Assembly: GCA_021815655.1 (NCBI GenBank)
Contig: JAKAGJ010000099.1
Location: 1-7,103, forward strand
Length of the DNA stretch: 7,103 nt
Reading direction: 5' to 3'
From: Deltaproteobacteria bacterium
GTDB taxonomy: Bacteria > Desulfobacterota > Desulfarculia > Desulfarculales > Desulfarculaceae
The notes beneath the pieces were generated by a model. It saw nothing but the letters and a program-made list of their open reading frames with translations. It searched no databases and was not told the DNA's origin. Below, piece after piece: positions 6,118 to 7,103 of this stretch (the stretch's first letter is position 1; each line of letters begins with the position of its first letter). Position numbers and translations under genes: made by a program.

Positions 6118-7103
6118 CAGGCCATCTCCCCCGTGGTCAGCGCCTTGACCACCCGCTCCATGCCCATGGAGCGCGAACCCTTGACCAGCACCACCTCGTC
6201 CTCTTCCAGGAGTTCCTGGGCCGCCTCCACCAGGGCCGGCAGGTCGCTGAAGGCCAGGGCGGCCTGGGCCTGGAGACCAGCCTGGCGCGCCCCTGCCGCC
6301 ACCTGGCCGGCCTGGGGCCCCAAGGCCAGCACCAGGCGGCAGCCGGCGGCCACGGCCCGTTGGCCGGCCTCATGGTGCATGGCCGGCGCGAAGTCGCCCA
6401 GTTCGGCCATGTCGCCTAGGATCAAGGCGCGGCCGCGCGGGCCGGCTATGTCCCTTAAAGCCGCCAGCCCGGCCGCCAGGGAGGCGGGGTTGGCGTTGTA
6501 GGTGTCGTCAAGCACCCAGAAACCGAAGAAGCCGCGACCCAGTTGCAGGCGACCCTTCACCGGGGCGAAGGCCTCCAGCCCGGCCAGGATGGCCTGCCCT
6601 CCCTGCCCCAGGGCATGGGCCGCGGCGGCGGCCGCGCAGGCGTTGAGCACGTTGTGCGCGCCGGGCGCGGCCAGGCGCACCCGCAAGGGCTCCTCGCCGG
6701 GCAGGCTCAGGGTGAAGGCCTGGCGGGAACCCAGGGCCGCGATGTCGCCGGCCCGCACCTGGGCCGCCCGGGCCTGGCCGAAGGTGAGCACCCGGCAGGA
6801 CAGCTTGTTGGCCCAGGGCGCCAGCAGGGGGTCGTCCAGATTGACCAGGGCCGTGGCGGCCTCGTCCAGGCCCTCATACAACTCGGTCTTGGCGGCGGCC
6901 ACGGCCTCCAGGGAGCCCAGCATGCCGATGTGGGCCGGCCCCACGTTGGTGATGAGCCCCACCTCGGGCGCCGCGATGCTGGTCAGCCGGGCGATCTCGC
7001 CGGGGGCGTTCATGCCCATCTCCAGCACGCAGGCGGTGTGACTCTCATTGAGTTGCAGCACGGTCAGGGGCAGGCCGATCAAGTTGTTCCGGTTGCCTTC
7101 GGT
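6117..7103 (-). CDS. murF: UDP-MurNAc-tripeptide--D-Ala-D-Ala ligase MurF, C-terminal part
   Basis: This is the C-terminal 328 residues of MurF, and the frame is open to the right edge. MurF adds D-Ala-D-Ala to the UDP-MurNAc-tripeptide in the cytosol and so completes the pentapeptide used by MraY. Counting from the edge, the visible motifs are [14 protein letters not shown] (1-14), the segment that normally follows the P-loop by a short distance, [11 protein letters not shown] (27-37), TNVGPAHIG (52-60), [10 protein letters not shown] (70-79, where K72 is the probable carbamylated lysine), GAHNVLNA (148-155), [11 protein letters not shown] (198-208), [10 protein letters not shown] (228-237) and [12 protein letters not shown] (305-316). 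The N-terminal UDP-MurNAc-binding domain and the GTNGKT P-loop, roughly 120-130 residues, lie beyond the window. A TTG at 7082 could be taken for a start, but homology continues upstream of it. The family usually has GN(L/F/Y)NN where this protein has GNRNN. The stop overlaps the mraY start by one base. Confidence 0.97.
   Translation of the reverse strand, partial: TEGNRNNLIGLPLTVLQLNESHTACVLEMGMNAPGEIARLTSIAAPEVGLITNVGPAHIGMLGSLEAVAAAKTELYEGLDEAATALVNLDDPLLAPWANKLSCRVLTFGQARAAQVRAGDIAALGSRQAFTLSLPGEEPLRVRLAAPGAHNVLNACAAAAAAHALGQGGQAILAGLEAFAPVKGRLQLGRGFFGFWVLDDTYNANPASLAAGLAALRDIAGPRGRALILGDMAELGDFAPAMHHEAGQRAVAAGCRLVLALGPQAGQVAAGARQAGLQAQAALAFSDLPALVEAAQELLEEDEVVLVKGSRSMGMERVVKALTTGEMA

Noticed and set aside
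5137..6501. Plus-strand open frame of 454 codons antisense to mraY and murF
   Set aside because: It spans two well-supported minus-strand genes and their junction, and its composition is low-complexity (Gln, His, Gly, Ala). It is a GC-rich shadow frame.

Overview
The window is an ordinary, intact stretch of a bacterial dcw (division and cell wall) cluster, read entirely from the minus strand. In transcription order, from high to low coordinates, it holds murF (5' end cut off by the window edge), mraY, murD, ftsW, murG, murC and the first 27 codons of murB. The DNA is very GC-rich, with a strong preference for G or C at third codon positions. The gene order murF-mraY-murD-ftsW-murG-murC-murB and the style of the proteins fit a GC-rich, diderm, peptidoglycan-making bacterium. 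A deltaproteobacterial (Desulfobacterota/Myxococcota-like) lineage is my best guess. It is inferred from order and composition only, because no rRNA or other marker is present.

Layout: 7103-6117 murF (partial); 6117-5035 mraY; 5032-3689 murD; 3651-2554 ftsW (start uncertain); 2557-1454 murG; 1454-78 murC; 81-1 murB (partial). Coding density is almost total. Four junctions overlap by 1 or 4 nt (TGATG at murF/mraY and murG/murC, ATGA at ftsW/murG, TTGA at murC/murB). mraY/murD are 2 nt apart, and only murD/ftsW has a real gap (37 nt). Most Shine-Dalgarno sequences lie inside the 3' end of the preceding gene, so the set looks like one translationally coupled operon. I see no promoter, terminator, RNA gene, mobile element or CRISPR array, and no gene on the plus strand.

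How the genes work together: MurC adds L-Ala and MurD adds D-Glu to UDP-MurNAc. MurE, not in the window, adds the third residue and MurF adds D-Ala-D-Ala, completing the UDP-MurNAc-pentapeptide. MraY moves the phospho-MurNAc-pentapeptide onto undecaprenyl phosphate, giving lipid I, and MurG adds GlcNAc to give lipid II. FtsW, the SEDS glycosyltransferase of the divisome, polymerises lipid II at the septum. MurB makes the UDP-MurNAc that MurC uses.

I found no undescribed system. The points worth a second look are local: a murB start at TTG right at the edge, GTG starts for murD and probably ftsW, the uncoupled murD/ftsW junction with an AT-rich inverted repeat, a short run of A/T-ending codons in mraY, and a (GTG)5 tract in murC.
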